Shown: in pieces, positions 45,099-55,247 of the stretch
Layout of the letters: each line of letters opens with the position of its first letter
Numbering within the stretch: the first letter of the stretch is position 1
From: Bacteroidia bacterium
GTDB taxonomy: Bacteria; Bacteroidota; Bacteroidia; Chitinophagales; JAUHXS01
Length of the DNA stretch: 64,000 nucleotides
Direction of reading: 5' to 3'
Assembly: GCA_030426955.1 (NCBI GenBank)
Contig: JAUHXS010000006.1
Location: 140,897 to 204,896 of the forward strand
The notes under the pieces: generated by a model
What the model was told of the DNA's origin: nothing
Databases searched by the model: none
Seen by the model: the letters and a program-made list of their open reading frames with translations, nothing else
Position numbers and translations under genes: made by a program

Positions 45099-46136
45099 TT
45101 AGAAAAATTCATTCAGGTTTGAAGAGATGCTCAAGTGGTTAAAGCCTCTTGCAAAGTGATAACTGGCACTACCGTATTCAATTCTGATTTTCTTGATTTT
45201 CATCCCAAAACCCCAAGAAAATCCAGTTAACGCATTTCTACTTTCTATAGTCATCTCTCTTCTCTTTAGATGATTGTATCCTATTCTTATGCTTAGATTT
45301 TGACCTAATAATAATTCTCCTCCAAAAATAAAATGTCTCAATATTTTATCTCCGATATATTTTTTTTCCTTTGCAGACTGTGAAGTATCGGATAAAAATA
45401 ACGAGGATTGTTGAACTATATTGGGATCATCATATCTGATATTAAATATATGCATATTATGTGCTACAATGCTAAATCGGAAGGGCAGGTGTTCCAGCTT
45501 TTTGGAGACCCCCATTTGTATCTCAAAAGGTAATTCTTCTTTGTTCTCAGGGGTATAAGCCTTGATTTGTGTTCCGATATTTTTGATAATTCCAGTTACT
45601 ACTAGGTCACTTTCCTTATTATGGTAAGTACCTGCAATATCAATAGCAGCTCCTAGAGAGAAGTAGCTTTCTAGGAAGGATGTTATGAGCTTGGCGTTGA
45701 TTCCATAAGATAAGTATTCATTATAGTTTTGGCCCCATCCAGCATTTAATGCATATTCACTTGCCTGAAAAACGCTTCCTGTTTTTGTTCCGTCAGGGTT
45801 GGTTTGTTGAAATGCTCCATAGCTAATAAATTGAATGCCATAATTTAAAGTGCCTATGTTTTTATGTGTTTTGGCAAGTCCTGCATACCCAGCTGTGAGC
45901 CCTGAAAAGTGAATAGCCGTATTGAAAGAAACATCTTTATCTAGCTTGCTGTTGATACTAGCTGGGTTTCGATATGCTAGATTGATATCATTATCCATAA
46001 TGGTGATCAGGTTGCTACCCATGGCAGTCTCTCTTGCGGATACAGGGAGATTTAGGAACTCATAAGTATTGTCTCCGCCAATCTGGGCGATAGCGTTAGT
46101 CGATAGTAAAAGAAATACTTTGAAAAAAAATTTCAT
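45099..46136 (-). CDS. porQ: Type IX secretion system protein PorQ
   Basis: The start is ATG 46134-46136 (345 residues). The longer frame to 46229 crosses the 46212-46233 hairpin and adds no signal-like sequence. A signal peptide (~1-17, ending AIAQ) precedes IGGDNTYEFLNLPVSARETAMG, the recognisable opening of PorQ/PorV-like FadL-fold barrels. It continues with NDINLAYRNPASI and GTLNYGIQFISYG and ends in aromatic Phe-Phe. PorQ and PorZ belong to the T9SS attachment machinery on the outer membrane that processes type A cargo. It follows the PKD cargo gene in the same direction, 108 bp away. Confidence 0.85.
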   Translation of the reverse strand: MKFFFKVFLLLSTNAIAQIGGDNTYEFLNLPVSARETAMGSNLITIMDNDINLAYRNPASINSKLDKDVSFNTAIHFSGLTAGYAGLAKTHKNIGTLNYGIQFISYGAFQQTNPDGTKTGSVFQASEYALNAGWGQNYNEYLSYGINAKLITSFLESYFSLGAAIDIAGTYHNKESDLVVTGIIKNIGTQIKAYTPENKEELPFEIQMGVSKKLEHLPFRFSIVAHNMHIFNIRYDDPNIVQQSSLFLSDTSQSAKEKKYIGDKILRHFIFGGELLLGQNLSIRIGYNHLKRREMTIESRNALTGFSWGFGMKIKKIRIEYGSASYHFARGFNHLSISSNLNEFF

Positions 46137-46211
46137 TTGATAATCAAAAAACGTTGATTGCGAGCATATATTGTATATGTGGAGCAATATTGGGTTATCT
46201 CCATTTCGATA

Positions 46212-46233
46212 TACTTTGCCATGAGGCAAAGTA
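46212..46233. terminator. Hairpin between the PKD cargo gene and porQ
   Basis: A perfect 9-bp stem (TACTTTGCC with GGCAAAGTA) and a 4-nt loop lie 12 bp past the PKD gene stop on the minus strand. There is no T-run, so it may be a partial attenuator or an mRNA-processing hairpin rather than a full terminator. Confidence 0.5.
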
Positions 46234-46244
46234 AGGGTTGTCCG

Positions 46245-49121
46245 TTAGAAACTAGAAATTTTAAGCAGTTGATGGCTGTCTCCAACTTGTAATTTTAGTA
46301 AATATAGCCCTTTGGAATCCAGTATATCAGACTGAATAAAATAATGGTGAGTGCCTTCATTTTGTCTATTACTATAAAGTACATTTATTTCTTCTCCCAA
46401 AAGATTTAGAATAGAAAGTTTTACGTCATTTGATTCCTTCAGTTGGTATACTATCTTAGTGAACTCCCTGAATGGGTTAGGTGCCGCTTTTAGCAAGAAG
46501 TTATCTGCTTGAGGGTTATAAAAGCCTGTCGTATCGTTATTATCTGTATTTGTTGTATCAAAGGATATTTGATTAGAGTCTACAATGACAACAACATAAA
46601 CGCTGGTATTACTTGGGCTGATATCAATTGAAAATCCAGCATCTGTCGATACGCCAGCTAAGTCTAAATAAATAGAATAACTATTGTTAGGTATGTTAGT
46701 GAACTCAAATCCTCCTTGATCGTCTTGAGAACCAGACTCCTGATGTGCGATAGGCTCAGTAGTTGATTTATCAATTAACGATACATCAAGACCATTTAAT
46801 GGGTCTCCAGGGCCTTGTATCTTTCCTGTTACAGGTTTCTGAATAACTTTGCCCTCAACTACACCAGGATGATTTCCTGATGACCCATTGAGTTTTTTTA
46901 CAATAATGTCTGCTGTCTCAATAGTGTCAATTATTTGGAATAATTGGGCATTGAACCACTGAGTGGCATTAGGGTAATAGGTAGGCAAGTTGTTAGGGTA
47001 TTGCGAAAGATTAGGTTTGGCTAGTATATAAAAGAGCCCTTTTGTTGCGTTGTTTATAGTATAGCTGCCATCTGAGTTAATGTTCGTAGATGCAATGGAG
47101 TCTAATGAGCCGCCTAGGTTTCTATACAAGAAAACTTTACCAGACTTGATCGTGTCAGTTGTTGTATTGTTAAATATAAAACCAGAAAGTGTAGTAGTCT
47201 TGGTTGTTATGTAGTTTAATCGTGTTCTCGTATCTTCCTCATCGCAAGAATTTTTTACGGTTAAAGAAACGTGATAGCTTTCATCGCCATTTACATATGT
47301 ATGTGTAGGATTTGTGGCTGTACTAGTATGTCCATCTCCAAAGTCCCACAAATAATTATCACCATTGGTAGAAGTATTAGTAAACTTAACTGTTAATGGG
47401 GCTACTCCTGTTTGAATATCTGAAGTATAATTTGCAGAGGGAGTGCCAATAGGGGCAATTGTTACTCCATATGTTTCGCTGGAAGTTTGATTGCAGCTAT
47501 TGGTAGATGTTAACGTAACGTTATAAGTGCCTGAGTTGTCATAACTATGAAAAACTTCGGCAGAGGTTGTTGTAAGTGTTGTACCATCTCCAAAGTCCCA
47601 CTCGTAGCTGGCTGCTCCTAGGCTAAAAAACTTGATATCTTTGCAGGGAAGCAAGCCTTGTGGAGCAGATATGCCGAACTCAGCATTGCTGGCTCCTGAA
47701 TTATTGCTAATATGGGTGTAAATGGTATCTGTATTGCTATTGTTACAGTTGTTTGAAGCTGTTACGATAACTTCGTATATCCCCGTATCACTATATGCGT
47801 GCTTTATGACAGTAACTGGGATGCTGGCAACATTTTCCTCAAAGGCAATTTGTATAATGTCATGTGCTTGTGCAACTGTTCCGTCTCCAAAGTCCCATGT
47901 CGCATCAACTATTCCCCACATAAAAAAGAGTATTGAGTCACCTGGGCATCCGTCTGGCTGATCGCCATTAGAATTAGCTATGCCAAAAATGCCAGATCCT
48001 ATATCGTCTCCACCATTATCTGCTCCATTAACAAGAGGCGGTACAATGTTATTCTTGACTTTAAAAACCTTTGATACAATAGTGTCAACGCCACATCCAT
48101 TGGTGGCTATGAGAGAAACAGGATAAGTTCCTGTGTTATTATATGCATGGATGACACTAGTTTGAGTGCTCGTGCTACCATCGCCGAAATTCCATACTAA
48201 ATTTGGAGTATTATCGGAAAAGGTAACAAAAGCTGCCTCGTCTCCAGGGCAGACTTCTTCTGGTAGCATGACAAAATCCAAATAGCTTCCATAATTGGTC
48301 AAATTGCTTTGAATATTTACGACATCAAATAATGTGGTATCAGCACCACATCCATTTTGATATTTTATGGACACAGTTACAGGGCCTTCATTCAAATAGG
48401 AATAGGTTGCCTTATAGTTTGGAATGTTAATGCTGGGTGCAACATTCCAAGAATAGCTTCCTGTATTGTCGCCATTGGCATAAAAGCTGATATTGTCATC
48501 AGGGCAAACTGGATTTGGAGATATTTCTTTATATAAATTTTTAGGTTTTAAGCTATTTGAGACAAAAATACTATCCTGCAATGTGTCAATGCCGCAGACT
48601 CCTGTTACGATTGCTTGTACATATCTTATTCCACCAGTTGTAAAAGTATGTTTTACGTCACTTCCTGTCTTAAATATCCCACCAGGAAATTCCCATTCAA
48701 ATGAACTGCCATATTGATATGAATTATAAATGCCAAATTCTACTTCGTCATTGATGCAAACGCTATCATTAGGATCTGTATCAATATTGTCAGTACCTAG
48801 CACTGATATCTCTTCTCCAATATAATCGCCTAATAAAATAGAGGTATCTCCATTTATCGTGGTGTCATAGGCAATTAGTCTTGGTCTATAGTATCCGCTT
48901 GTTTCAAAAGTATACATGGTGTCTGTTGGTCCAATAAAATATAGTCCATTGAAGTCCCACTCATACTGAACTGTAGGTGGCATGCCAGTGCTAGTATTAG
49001 TAAATGTTACCGTAAGAGGTGGGCAGCCTGTTGATGTGTCAATGATATAACTGATATTTTGAGATCTTGCAATTGATAGGACCAATAAAATACAGGATAG
49101 AAAAGAGAGAAGCTTTTTCAT
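46245..49121 (-). CDS. Seven-PKD T9SS type A cargo protein
   Basis: This 958-residue protein has a signal peptide (~1-20). About seven PKD-type domains span ~25-630, several with the canonical WDFGDG core (LVWNFGDGS, TWDFGDGT, YEWDFGDGTT, YLWDFGDGH) and HxYxxxGxY endings. Two carboxypeptidase-regulatory-like modules follow (~635-690 and ~740-820). The type A sorting tail comes last (~875-958, KLSILNLLGEEINVLY, then KGLYLLKLQVGDSHQLLKI). It has no catalytic domain, so it is probably a surface adhesin or matrix protein. It lies directly upstream of porQ. Confidence 0.9.
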   Translation of the reverse strand: MKKLLSFLSCILLVLSIARSQNISYIIDTSTGCPPLTVTFTNTSTGMPPTVQYEWDFNGLYFIGPTDTMYTFETSGYYRPRLIAYDTTINGDTSILLGDYIGEEISVLGTDNIDTDPNDSVCINDEVEFGIYNSYQYGSSFEWEFPGGIFKTGSDVKHTFTTGGIRYVQAIVTGVCGIDTLQDSIFVSNSLKPKNLYKEISPNPVCPDDNISFYANGDNTGSYSWNVAPSINIPNYKATYSYLNEGPVTVSIKYQNGCGADTTLFDVVNIQSNLTNYGSYLDFVMLPEEVCPGDEAAFVTFSDNTPNLVWNFGDGSTSTQTSVIHAYNNTGTYPVSLIATNGCGVDTIVSKVFKVKNNIVPPLVNGADNGGDDIGSGIFGIANSNGDQPDGCPGDSILFFMWGIVDATWDFGDGTVAQAHDIIQIAFEENVASIPVTVIKHAYSDTGIYEVIVTASNNCNNSNTDTIYTHISNNSGASNAEFGISAPQGLLPCKDIKFFSLGAASYEWDFGDGTTLTTTSAEVFHSYDNSGTYNVTLTSTNSCNQTSSETYGVTIAPIGTPSANYTSDIQTGVAPLTVKFTNTSTNGDNYLWDFGDGHTSTATNPTHTYVNGDESYHVSLTVKNSCDEEDTRTRLNYITTKTTTLSGFIFNNTTTDTIKSGKVFLYRNLGGSLDSIASTNINSDGSYTINNATKGLFYILAKPNLSQYPNNLPTYYPNATQWFNAQLFQIIDTIETADIIVKKLNGSSGNHPGVVEGKVIQKPVTGKIQGPGDPLNGLDVSLIDKSTTEPIAHQESGSQDDQGGFEFTNIPNNSYSIYLDLAGVSTDAGFSIDISPSNTSVYVVVIVDSNQISFDTTNTDNNDTTGFYNPQADNFLLKAAPNPFREFTKIVYQLKESNDVKLSILNLLGEEINVLYSNRQNEGTHHYFIQSDILDSKGLYLLKLQVGDSHQLLKISSF

Positions 49122-49308
49122 TGTTTATTGTGTTATAATTAACTTCTACAAAAGTAGTGAATATCAAGATATGATACCATAGGTTGATTGTATATATTTT
49201 AGGACACATTTGTATGTATCTAGGGATTAATATATCCTGCTAAATGTCACAATTTAGCTTTTATACTTATCTTAGATAAAACAACATCGCATTAACAGGT
49301 TCTTGTCT

Positions 49309-52300
49309 GTGAAAAGGTTAGCATATATTATTTTTGTGTTATTTTTTTATGTGTCACTTGCTGATGATTATAAGTATAGTGATCGTAACGCAAAAAAAAT
49401 ATATAAAGTAGCTGAGCTAAATTATTATGAAAAGGAATATCTTAATGCATTAAGCTCCTATTTATTGCTGGATAGTATTGAGGGAGGTAATGTCGAAGTT
49501 ATATATAAAACAGGGGTTTGTTACATTCAATCAGGGGAGGATTTAAGACAGGGAATCAACTATCTCAGTAAGTACAAAAGCTTAAAGAAATCCAAATCAC
49601 TACCCAGTGATTTTTATATTAACATGGGTCAGGCCTATCATCAGATTCATAAGTTTGATTTAGCCATTATCAATTATAATAATTACATCAAAAACGCTGG
49701 AAGTTCAGGCGATAGCATAGAATTGGCTAGGCAGTATATCAATATGTGTCATCATGGTAAATACTTCTTTGCTCATCCGCATGATGTTACAATAGAGAAC
49801 GTAGGTCCCGCAATAAACTCCGAATACCCTGATTATGTACCAGTTATATCTACAGATGAGTCAATAATGATTTTCACTTCAAGAAGACCAGGATCTACTG
49901 GAGGTGGTATTGCGCTAGATGGATATCCTTATGAGGATGTATATATATCCGAAAATGTTAATGATAGATGGTCGCTTTCGGAAAAGATAAGTTCTAATAT
50001 TAACACAAAGTTTCATGATGCTTCTGTAAGTTTATCCGCAGACGGAAATGATCTTATCATTTACAATTCTCTAGATGGCGGACTTTTTATTTCAAGCAGA
50101 GATGGCAATAAATGGAGTGAGCCTGAGCCCTTGACAGAAAAAATTAATTCCTCCAATTCAAATGAACTAAGTGCTTGCTTTTCTTTTGACGGTAAGACCG
50201 TTTACTTTTCAAGCGATAGGCAAGGAGGTTTTGGTGGACGAGATATATACAAAATAACAAGGGACGAAGATAATAATTGGGGGGAAGTGGAAAATTTAGG
50301 AGAAGCTATTAATACAAAGTATGATGAGGATGGTATTTTTATTCATCCAGACAATAGAACCTTTTTCTTTAGTTCAAAAGGGCATAATAGTATGGGAGGG
50401 TATGACATCTTTAAATCAGTATTGGAAGATGGGCAGTTCTCTACACCACGAAACCTAGGCTACCCAATAAATACAGCTGGAGATGATATTTATTTTGTTT
50501 TAGCAGCAAGTGGGCGAAGAGGGTATTACTCTTCTGAGAGACCAGGGGGGTATGGGGAAAAGGATATATATGTTATCACATTAATGGATTCTGCAAATAT
50601 CCCTTTAACAATGCTTCGTGGAAAATTATTGGATGGACATACATTAAAGCCAATTTCAGCTAAGCTTAAAGTAGTAGATGTCGTTGAAAATAAAGAGATA
50701 AAGTATGTGTACAACCCCAATAAAGAAACAGGAGAGTATCTTATGATATTTCCTCCTGGAAGGAGTTATGAGTTGGTTATACAAGCTGAGGGATATCTAA
50801 ACTACCTTATAGATATTGATGTTCCAGATCAATATAAGTTTCATGAGATACATCAGGAGATTTATCTAACCAATAAAGACTCTGCAGGGGGCGGCAATAT
50901 TGGAGAGGAAATTGTTATTAAAAATGCTTTTTTTGATATTAAAGGCTCTACAGAAATACTACCAATGGACTATGAGAGGCAAAACCTATCTAATCTACTG
51001 TATGATATTATTTTATCTGATAGTAAAGAGGGACTTGATAATATAGATAATATATTGGAGGGCAACTATGACGCTGAAAACATATATAAGCGAAATGTAA
51101 ATGACTTAACTACAGCAGATGGAAAAATAGATAGTATTCAAAAAGAGGTATTACCAATTGTGAATACAAACCTAAAATACCTTGAAGACATAGACCCTTT
51201 TGAACAAGAGCTGATTTACGGCAAGAATGATACAAATGCTTTGAAACCGTTGGTTTTGGGTAGTGATACCATTTATGTTGCAGAAGTATATAATCAGTTA
51301 GACAGTATTTACAAAATGGATACGGCAAAAATGTCTCCAACGCTGAAGTCACTTAAGTTAATAAAAGACCAAGAGCAACTAAAGCATTATATCGATATTT
51401 CAGGAGTTGTGATAAAAGAGTCTGATGTTTCAGGTATTAAAGTATTATTACTAGATGATTATGGAGATAAATTAGATTCCACTTATACCAATTTTATTGG
51501 GTTCTACATATTTGATAGCCTGAATGCAGATTATATCTATAAAGTGAAAATCTTGGACGATGAGGAGTTTTCAAGTAAAGCTTTTGTAACGGATGAAAGC
51601 GGTGTGATTATAAAAACAGGAACAGTTCATCTAGCTCCTATAGCGTTTGAAAACTCTGACCATATTAATCATATTGATGTGTTTAGACCAAGCGATATCG
51701 AAAATCTGAATAAAAAATTGGGGAGTCTTATTGTTGGAAACTTAATAGACAAAACTGCTCCACCTCTAGGTTGTGTAGATGTTTTTGCTTATTTGTTTAA
51801 AAATGGAACTATCATTGATTCCACACTTACTGATGCTAAAGGCGACTTTACATTTTATAACGTAGATATTTCAGAAGAGTATCAGGTTAAATTTGCTGCT
51901 AATACTAAGGGGGGTGAACAGTATAAGAATAGCTCAGATGTATACACAGCGGAGGCTTTTGCTGAATTACTAATGTTGGACAATAAACATGAAGTTGTTA
52001 AAACCTCATCTGAAGAAAAGAAAGATAATGCTGGATTCTACAACTTTGTAGATATCATTGGAGATTTTAAGGATCGAAGCATTCCAAGGGTGAATATATC
52101 TGGCGTAGTGCTTCTAGATGAAAATACAGACTATGCTAGCGTATTACTCCTGGATGGTAGAGACCAAGCTATTGACTCTACACTCACTAATATTATGGGT
52201 TATTACGTCTTTTATGATTTGCCTGATACACAAGATTATTCAGTAATGGTTAGAGAAGCTAACAATGATTTAGGAGCTTGTCTGATGACAGATGAAAGTG

Positions 52301-54507
52301 GTGCTATAAAGAAAAATAGTACAAAAGTTGCCAATAGAGCTTATTTCAGAGATTTAAATGTTGGACTAAATTCAATTGCTTTAATGGATCCAGCCACACA
52401 TGCCATTGGTAAATTTACTGGTGCTTACTCTATGCAGGGGAAAGTTGTAGATAGAGATAATATTCCAGTAGGTGTAAAAGACGTGCAAGTGGACCTTTAC
52501 ATTGGCGAAAATAACAAGGTAAAATCAACACAGACAGATGAAGATGGAGAATTTATGTTTGATAGCCTAGACGTTGAAGAAGAGTATTTGGTTAAAGTTG
52601 CGAATACCTCCAAGGGATCAGATAGCTACTTAAATAGATTGGATGAATATGTAGAAAATATCATGGCGGAGATGATTATCATCAATGACAATAATGAAGT
52701 AGAGAAAACATCTTCAGATAAACAAAAGAATGATCATGACTACTTCTACTTTATCGATACGGACAAAGAACTGGCTAAAGAAGGAGCACTTGTTAATATC
52801 TCTGGTATAGTATTGTTAAATGATAATGTGGATTTTGCTACAGTATATCTACTAAATAGCAACAAGACGCTTGTCGATTCTATGAATACGGACATTTTGG
52901 GCTATTATGAGTTTGTAAGCCTGCCTCCTGATAATTACATGGTTAATGTGAGAGAGCACCATGGTCAGCTAGAAGAAAGCTTCGTGACTAACGATCAAAA
53001 CGAAATCTTAAAAGTATCTGAAAAAGTTGGTTCCTCATTAGCGTTTAGTGATCCAGATGAGGAGTTAAATAACTTGACGTTAATGAACCCTTCGAGTAAG
53101 AAATATCAAGCTTTCTCAGGGGCTTCATCTATACAGGGTAAGCTTGCAGATAAAAATAACTTGCCGCTTGGGATAAAGGACGTAAAAGTAGATTTGTATT
53201 CAGCTGATGATGAAGAAGTAATAAAAACGGTATACTCAAATGATAAAGGAGAGTTTGTATTTGATAGTCTTGATATAACAAAAGACTATTTGGTTCAGGT
53301 AGATGAAAACTCAAATGGAAATGACGGTTATATTAACCAGTTAGATAATCTGGTAGAGAGTCTGATGACAGAAATGGTGTTTTTAAACGAGAACGAACAA
53401 GTTATTAAAACCTCTTCAAATGATAATCAAGATGCTCAGGGTAGGTTTTACTTCGTTCAAACAACAAAAGACCATACGAAGGAGTTAATTACTATTTCTG
53501 GTATTGCTTTGCTTAACGATGGAGTTGATTATGCCTCTGTCTTTTTATTAGATGCAAGTGGAAATGTTATGGATTCCGTTAATACTGACTTGATGGGTTA
53601 TTATGAATTCGTTGACTTGATTAAGGGTAATTATAGTGTTGAAGTATTAGATAGAGAGGCAAAGTTGAGTAGGAGCGTTGTTAAAAACGCTAATAATGAA
53701 GTGTTTAAAATGGACGTGGCTAACAATCATTCTGATATAAAGAATATCGAGCATCAATTTAATGATCTAGCGTTATTTAGTGAAGAAGATGAAATAGAGG
53801 AAGAAAGTGATGGAAGAGTATTGAAGGGCAAGTTAACAGATAAAGACAATGTGCCTGTTGGTGTTAAAAATGTTAAAGTAGATTTATATGAACAAAAGTC
53901 TGGGGCAAAAGTTGATTCTACTCTAACAGATGATAATGGCGAATTTGTATTTAGGAACTTAAAAGAGGAGGAGGAATATAAGGTCAGAGTCGGTGAGAAT
54001 TCAGAGGGAGCAGACTCGTATCTAAATAAACTGGATGAATATGTTGATGAGCTATTTGCTGAAATGTTGATTATGAATCATCATCATGCAGAGAAAACGT
54101 CATCAGAAAATGAAAAAGATAAAGGTGGTTTTTACAGCTTTATTGATATCAAGAAAACGCCAGTTAAAAAGATGCCTGAAAGTATAATAGTTTATTTTGG
54201 CTTTGATCAATCTAGTTTGACTAGCACTGATATAAGCAAAATAAATAGCGTAATAAATGTATTGAAAGAAGATGCTAAGCTAAACATAAATATCATTGGG
54301 CATACAGATACTGTAGGGGCATACTCTTATAATATGTACCTAGGAGAGCGCAGGGCAAAATCAGTTGCAGGTTTAATTTTGAAGTCATCCATTGCTAAAT
54401 CCAGAGTTAATGTATCTAGCAAAGGCGAGCAGGCGCCTTTTAAGGCGAGTGGTATAATCGATAATGCAAAAAGCAGGAGAGTGGAGATTGGTTTTTTGAA
54501 GCTATAA
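49309..54507 (+). CDS. PorE-like OmpA-family protein with four tandem 233-residue units
   Basis: The start is GTG 49309 (or TTG 49303), as no ATG is available; 1732 residues. After a signal peptide (~1-20), TPR-like helices lie at ~30-150, a PD40/WD40-like propeller at ~180-420 (SEYPDYVPVISTDESIMIFTS, TVYFSSDRQGGFGGRDIYK) and a carboxypeptidase-regulatory-like domain at ~425-520. Four tandem units start near residues 699, 932, 1166 and 1398. Each combines an ISGVxLL...DxxGYY module and a GKLxDKxNxPxGVKDV...KTSS module. An OmpA-type peptidoglycan-binding domain closes the protein (~1625-1734, GHTDTVGA and LGERRAKSV). The outer layout is that of PorE of the T9SS; the tandem units are extra. Confidence 0.88.
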   Translation: MKRLAYIIFVLFFYVSLADDYKYSDRNAKKIYKVAELNYYEKEYLNALSSYLLLDSIEGGNVEVIYKTGVCYIQSGEDLRQGINYLSKYKSLKKSKSLPSDFYINMGQAYHQIHKFDLAIINYNNYIKNAGSSGDSIELARQYINMCHHGKYFFAHPHDVTIENVGPAINSEYPDYVPVISTDESIMIFTSRRPGSTGGGIALDGYPYEDVYISENVNDRWSLSEKISSNINTKFHDASVSLSADGNDLIIYNSLDGGLFISSRDGNKWSEPEPLTEKINSSNSNELSACFSFDGKTVYFSSDRQGGFGGRDIYKITRDEDNNWGEVENLGEAINTKYDEDGIFIHPDNRTFFFSSKGHNSMGGYDIFKSVLEDGQFSTPRNLGYPINTAGDDIYFVLAASGRRGYYSSERPGGYGEKDIYVITLMDSANIPLTMLRGKLLDGHTLKPISAKLKVVDVVENKEIKYVYNPNKETGEYLMIFPPGRSYELVIQAEGYLNYLIDIDVPDQYKFHEIHQEIYLTNKDSAGGGNIGEEIVIKNAFFDIKGSTEILPMDYERQNLSNLLYDIILSDSKEGLDNIDNILEGNYDAENIYKRNVNDLTTADGKIDSIQKEVLPIVNTNLKYLEDIDPFEQELIYGKNDTNALKPLVLGSDTIYVAEVYNQLDSIYKMDTAKMSPTLKSLKLIKDQEQLKHYIDISGVVIKESDVSGIKVLLLDDYGDKLDSTYTNFIGFYIFDSLNADYIYKVKILDDEEFSSKAFVTDESGVIIKTGTVHLAPIAFENSDHINHIDVFRPSDIENLNKKLGSLIVGNLIDKTAPPLGCVDVFAYLFKNGTIIDSTLTDAKGDFTFYNVDISEEYQVKFAANTKGGEQYKNSSDVYTAEAFAELLMLDNKHEVVKTSSEEKKDNAGFYNFVDIIGDFKDRSIPRVNISGVVLLDENTDYASVLLLDGRDQAIDSTLTNIMGYYVFYDLPDTQDYSVMVREANNDLGACLMTDESGAIKKNSTKVANRAYFRDLNVGLNSIALMDPATHAIGKFTGAYSMQGKVVDRDNIPVGVKDVQVDLYIGENNKVKSTQTDEDGEFMFDSLDVEEEYLVKVANTSKGSDSYLNRLDEYVENIMAEMIIINDNNEVEKTSSDKQKNDHDYFYFIDTDKELAKEGALVNISGIVLLNDNVDFATVYLLNSNKTLVDSMNTDILGYYEFVSLPPDNYMVNVREHHGQLEESFVTNDQNEILKVSEKVGSSLAFSDPDEELNNLTLMNPSSKKYQAFSGASSIQGKLADKNNLPLGIKDVKVDLYSADDEEVIKTVYSNDKGEFVFDSLDITKDYLVQVDENSNGNDGYINQLDNLVESLMTEMVFLNENEQVIKTSSNDNQDAQGRFYFVQTTKDHTKELITISGIALLNDGVDYASVFLLDASGNVMDSVNTDLMGYYEFVDLIKGNYSVEVLDREAKLSRSVVKNANNEVFKMDVANNHSDIKNIEHQFNDLALFSEEDEIEEESDGRVLKGKLTDKDNVPVGVKNVKVDLYEQKSGAKVDSTLTDDNGEFVFRNLKEEEEYKVRVGENSEGADSYLNKLDEYVDELFAEMLIMNHHHAEKTSSENEKDKGGFYSFIDIKKTPVKKMPESIIVYFGFDQSSLTSTDISKINSVINVLKEDAKLNINIIGHTDTVGAYSYNMYLGERRAKSVAGLILKSSIAKSRVNVSSKGEQAPFKASGIIDNAKSRRVEIGFLKL

Positions 54508-54608
54508 TTTACTTTCTTTTTACCCTCCGAATTTTATGGCGGAAAGGCATGCTGACCTCTTAAATTTGAATTAATATTAAAATATGTATTCTAAATACTA
54601 TAAAATGA

Positions 54609-54639
54609 AAAATGTACTTACAAAGGGTAAGTACATTTT
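54609..54639 (-). terminator. Terminator between convergent genes
   Basis: A perfect 13-bp stem (54609-54621 with 54627-54639) and a 5-nt loop. The T-rich tail is better on the minus strand, serving the lipoprotein gene, but it may stop both convergent transcripts. Confidence 0.75.
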
Positions 54640-54698
54640 AAATACATGGAATATTATTTTTGTGTTGAAAATGAATATGCTAAGAAAGTAAAAAAAAC

Positions 54699-55022
54699 TT
54701 ATTGATCATTCTCGTCATCGCGAATAACCTTTACCTCAATCTTAGCTTTAGGGTACTTTGAGGCCATATATTTTACGATTTTTTCAGTCATCTCATCATA
54801 AATATGAGAATATTGAACCATACTCACTTCTTGTTGAAATCTTCCACGTGAGTATTCGTATTCGAAATTGCCAATTTTTGCAACAGCTTTGTCTCCATAA
54901 AAAACCTCCTTTCCTTTTACATTAAACTTATTCATGTCTTCCTGAGAAAGTTTGGTCGAGTAGCAACCAATTAAAGAGACAGATAAAAAGAGAGTTGATA
55001 ATATATATGATATCTTTTTCAT
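54699..55022 (-). CDS. Small hypothetical lipoprotein
   Basis: The start is ATG 55020-55022 (107 residues); an upstream frame to 55067 adds a non-signal leader. The lipoprotein signal ends in a lipobox (SLIGC, Cys 20). The mature part is ~87 residues: GKEVFYGDKAVAKIGNFEYEYSRG, then a helix-like TEKIVKYMASKYPKAK and a final strand IEVKVIRDDE. It looks like a small alpha/beta domain with no family I recognise. It is convergent with the PorE-like gene and divergent from the phosphate-uptake genes. A possible PHO box at 55096-55112 lies upstream, but there is no proof it is regulated by it. Confidence 0.75.
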   Translation of the reverse strand: MKKISYILSTLFLSVSLIGCYSTKLSQEDMNKFNVKGKEVFYGDKAVAKIGNFEYEYSRGRFQQEVSMVQYSHIYDEMTEKIVKYMASKYPKAKIEVKVIRDDENDQ

Positions 55023-55095
55023 GCTTTTTTTGTTTGGAACAAATGTATAAACATATTCTATAAACATATATTTGTTGCGCTCCTAAACGGTAACC

Positions 55096-55112
55096 TTAAC
55101 AATAATTTAACG
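55096..55112. promoter_or_regulatory. Candidate PHO box, two TTAACA repeats
   Basis: TTAACA at 55096-55101 and TTAACG at 55107-55112 are spaced by exactly 11 bp. They lie between the small lipoprotein gene and the porin gene, so they could serve either. Confidence 0.45.
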
Positions 55113-55198
55113 TTGTCCCGAACCTTACTGGGTATAAAAATATTGCAAAAGTCATATAACCATATGATATAATGAGGCTTTAAAAATAAATTTGCTTC

Positions 55199-55237
55199 TT
55201 AACAATTATTTAACATTAAGTTTACATTAATTCAACA
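55199..55237 (+). promoter_or_regulatory. Candidate PHO box, four direct repeats of 11-bp period
   Basis: TTAACA (55199), TTAACA (55210), TTTACA (55221) and TCAACA (55232) are spaced by exactly 11 bp. PhoB-type regulators bind such 11-bp direct repeats. The array ends just upstream of a CATTTTTG -7-like element, which places the last repeat near the -33 position. Confidence 0.65.
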
Positions 55238-55247
55238 TTAAATTGTT

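Noticed and set aside
51397..54180. CRISPR or DNA-level tandem repeat in the PorE-like gene
   Set aside because: The repetition is at protein level with a period of ~700 bp and diverged DNA, not short identical repeats with spacers.
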